From: Hymenobacter cellulosivorans
GTDB lineage: Bacteria > Bacteroidota > Bacteroidia > Cytophagales > Hymenobacteraceae
Reading direction: 5' to 3'
Length of the DNA: 64,000 nt
Assembly (NCBI RefSeq): GCF_022919135.1
Contig: NZ_CP095049.1
Coordinates: 1,733,501-1,797,500, forward strand
Part shown: one piece after another, positions 63,105 to 64,000 of the stretch
Numbering within the stretch: position 1 is the stretch's first letter
Layout of the letters: each line of letters begins with the position of its first letter
The notes under the pieces: generated by a model
What the model saw: only the letters and a program-made list of their open reading frames with translations
Told to the model about the DNA's origin: nothing
The model's database searches: none
Program-made: the position numbers and the translations under genes

Positions 63105-64000
63105 ATGCCTACCGTACGTCGCACCCCGCACTTTGCCCTGTGCCTACTCCTGAGCCTGGCGCTGTTTATGTGGCTGCAAGCTTCTTCCGAGACTAGGCCG
63201 GCACACTCACCACGTCCCGCTGATAGTCCGCTCCTGGATAGCCTGCTGCGCTCCGACCCTAAGTTGACTTCCGTTATTAAGCAGGCCGAAAACTACGAAG
63301 TCCAGATAATCTACACCCAGATAAACCGCGACGCCCAGAATCGGCCTAGTTTCATCCAGCACAACTTTCGCCTCAACGCCCGCCAGTACTTCAATCCCGC
63401 TAGTCTGGTAAAGCTACCGGTGGCCGCTCTGGCTCTGGAAAAGCTCAATCAGCTACACCAGCCCGGCCTCACCCGGCATAGTCCGTTTTCTATTGGTACC
63501 GCCTTCCGGTGCCAAACGCCGGTTCCCTACGTCACGCCCGCCGACTCTGATCAGCTGAATACCGTCGGCAACTATGTCAAGCGGATGCTGCTGGTCAGCG
63601 ACAATGGCGCCTATAATCGGCTTTATGAGTTTCTGGGGCAACGCCCGCTCAACGAGCGGCTCTGGGCTTTAGGGTATCCCGAAACCCGCATCGTACGCCG
63701 CTTTGCCCCCTGCGATACGGCCGCCAACCGCCACACCAACCCATTCACATTCTATGACCAGCAGGGGCAGCCTATCTACCAGCAGCCGGCTGCCGTCAAT
63801 TCGCGCCCGTTGAGTTTTCCGCTCGGGCGCATTACCAAGGGCCGCGGCTACCAGGCCGGAGGTCGGATTATCCGTGAGCCCTATGATTTCACCACGGCCA
63901 ATTATCTGCCTCTACAAACCATAAACGATATTTTGAAGGCTGTTCTTTTTCCTACCAGTGTTCCCGCCAACCAGCAATTCAACCTCACTGCGGACGATTA
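63105..64000 (+). CDS. class A beta-lactamase-like serine hydrolase (3' truncated by window edge)
   Basis: The frame is open from the ATG at 63105 to the last base: 298 complete codons. A signal anchor (about 8-26, HFALCLLLSLALFMWLQ) is followed by a beta-lactamase/transpeptidase-fold domain. The catalytic S-x-x-K is Ser100-Leu-Val-Lys103 in FNPASLVKLPVAALAL, and S-D-N is Ser165-Asp-Asn167 in LLVSDNGAYNRLYEFL. The third motif (KTG type) would lie beyond the window. The family of exported serine hydrolases includes enzymes unrelated to antibiotic resistance, so resistance should not be assumed. Confidence 0.88.
   Translation, partial: MPTVRRTPHFALCLLLSLALFMWLQASSETRPAHSPRPADSPLLDSLLRSDPKLTSVIKQAENYEVQIIYTQINRDAQNRPSFIQHNFRLNARQYFNPASLVKLPVAALALEKLNQLHQPGLTRHSPFSIGTAFRCQTPVPYVTPADSDQLNTVGNYVKRMLLVSDNGAYNRLYEFLGQRPLNERLWALGYPETRIVRRFAPCDTAANRHTNPFTFYDQQGQPIYQQPAAVNSRPLSFPLGRITKGRGYQAGGRIIREPYDFTTANYLPLQTINDILKAVLFPTSVPANQQFNLTADD

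Noticed and set aside
63105..64000. Antibiotic-resistance beta-lactamase
   Set aside because: The SxxK and SDN motifs fit the fold, but the rest is not close to known class A lactamases and the third motif is beyond the window, so only a general serine-hydrolase call is made.

Overview
The window is one contiguous stretch of chromosome from a high-GC member of the Bacteroidota, most likely Hymenobacter or a close relative (Cytophagales). The reasons are: a FecR anti-sigma factor with a Bacteroidota-type C-terminal domain next to an STN-domain protein; a TonB-dependent receptor with an N-terminal carboxypeptidase-regulatory-like domain; a type IX secretion (T9SS) C-terminal sorting domain; small lipoproteins and DUF families typical of the phylum; and promoters of the Bacteroidota primary-sigma type (TTG, about 20 nt, TAnnTTTG) in front of rpmH and both tRNAs. 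The genus is inferred from overall feel and not from a marker gene. I see no prophage, intact insertion sequence, CRISPR array, rRNA operon or replication origin.

Layout. 1-6100: end of a FecR gene, an STN protein with a repeat solenoid, a small zinc-finger-like protein, an alpha/beta hydrolase that lacks its nucleophilic serine, and a lipoprotein. 6251-9578: uvrA and a small DUF2251-like protein. 9649-13523: an iron/siderophore uptake pair (TonB receptor followed by a PepSY membrane protein), flanked and split by two striking inverted repeats. 13705-18121: TspO-like membrane protein, tpiA, a DUF6150-like protein, a frameshifted OmpA-family gene and prmA. 18151-23502: a 1783-residue exported protein of unknown function directly behind prmA. 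23826-29731: plsY, a small protein, a convergent histidine kinase/response regulator pair, and an M20 dipeptidase. 29976-34091: three tandem outer-membrane beta-barrel genes and a PagL-like lipid A deacylase. 34108-41378: pyrD, tRNA-Lys, comM-like ATPase, a SIS-domain isomerase, an MsbA-like exporter, and a Rieske lipoprotein. 41447-48636: Wzi-like barrel, an acyltransferase-like gene overlapping upp, a small membrane protein and its truncated duplicate, a DUF6252-like lipoprotein and a T9SS cargo protein. 48729-55875: RhlE-type helicase, tRNA-His, a PfkB kinase, a pair of related lipoproteins and an M61 peptidase. 56118-64000: rpmH-rnpA-S41 protease, tsaB, DUF2480, an amino-acid permease, a lipoprotein and the start of a class A beta-lactamase-like serine hydrolase that runs off the end.

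Most of the content is housekeeping and cell-envelope biology. The best leads for something new are the STN/repeat-solenoid protein beside fecR, the giant exported protein behind prmA, the A9 homopolymer that splits an OmpA-family gene, the 156-bp gene fragment whose nine differences from its parent are all synonymous, and the two long inverted repeats around the iron-uptake genes. Intergenic regions between co-directional or convergent genes almost all carry a clear hairpin terminator. Start codons were chosen mainly by signal peptides and family N-termini, because Shine-Dalgarno sequences are weak in this phylum.
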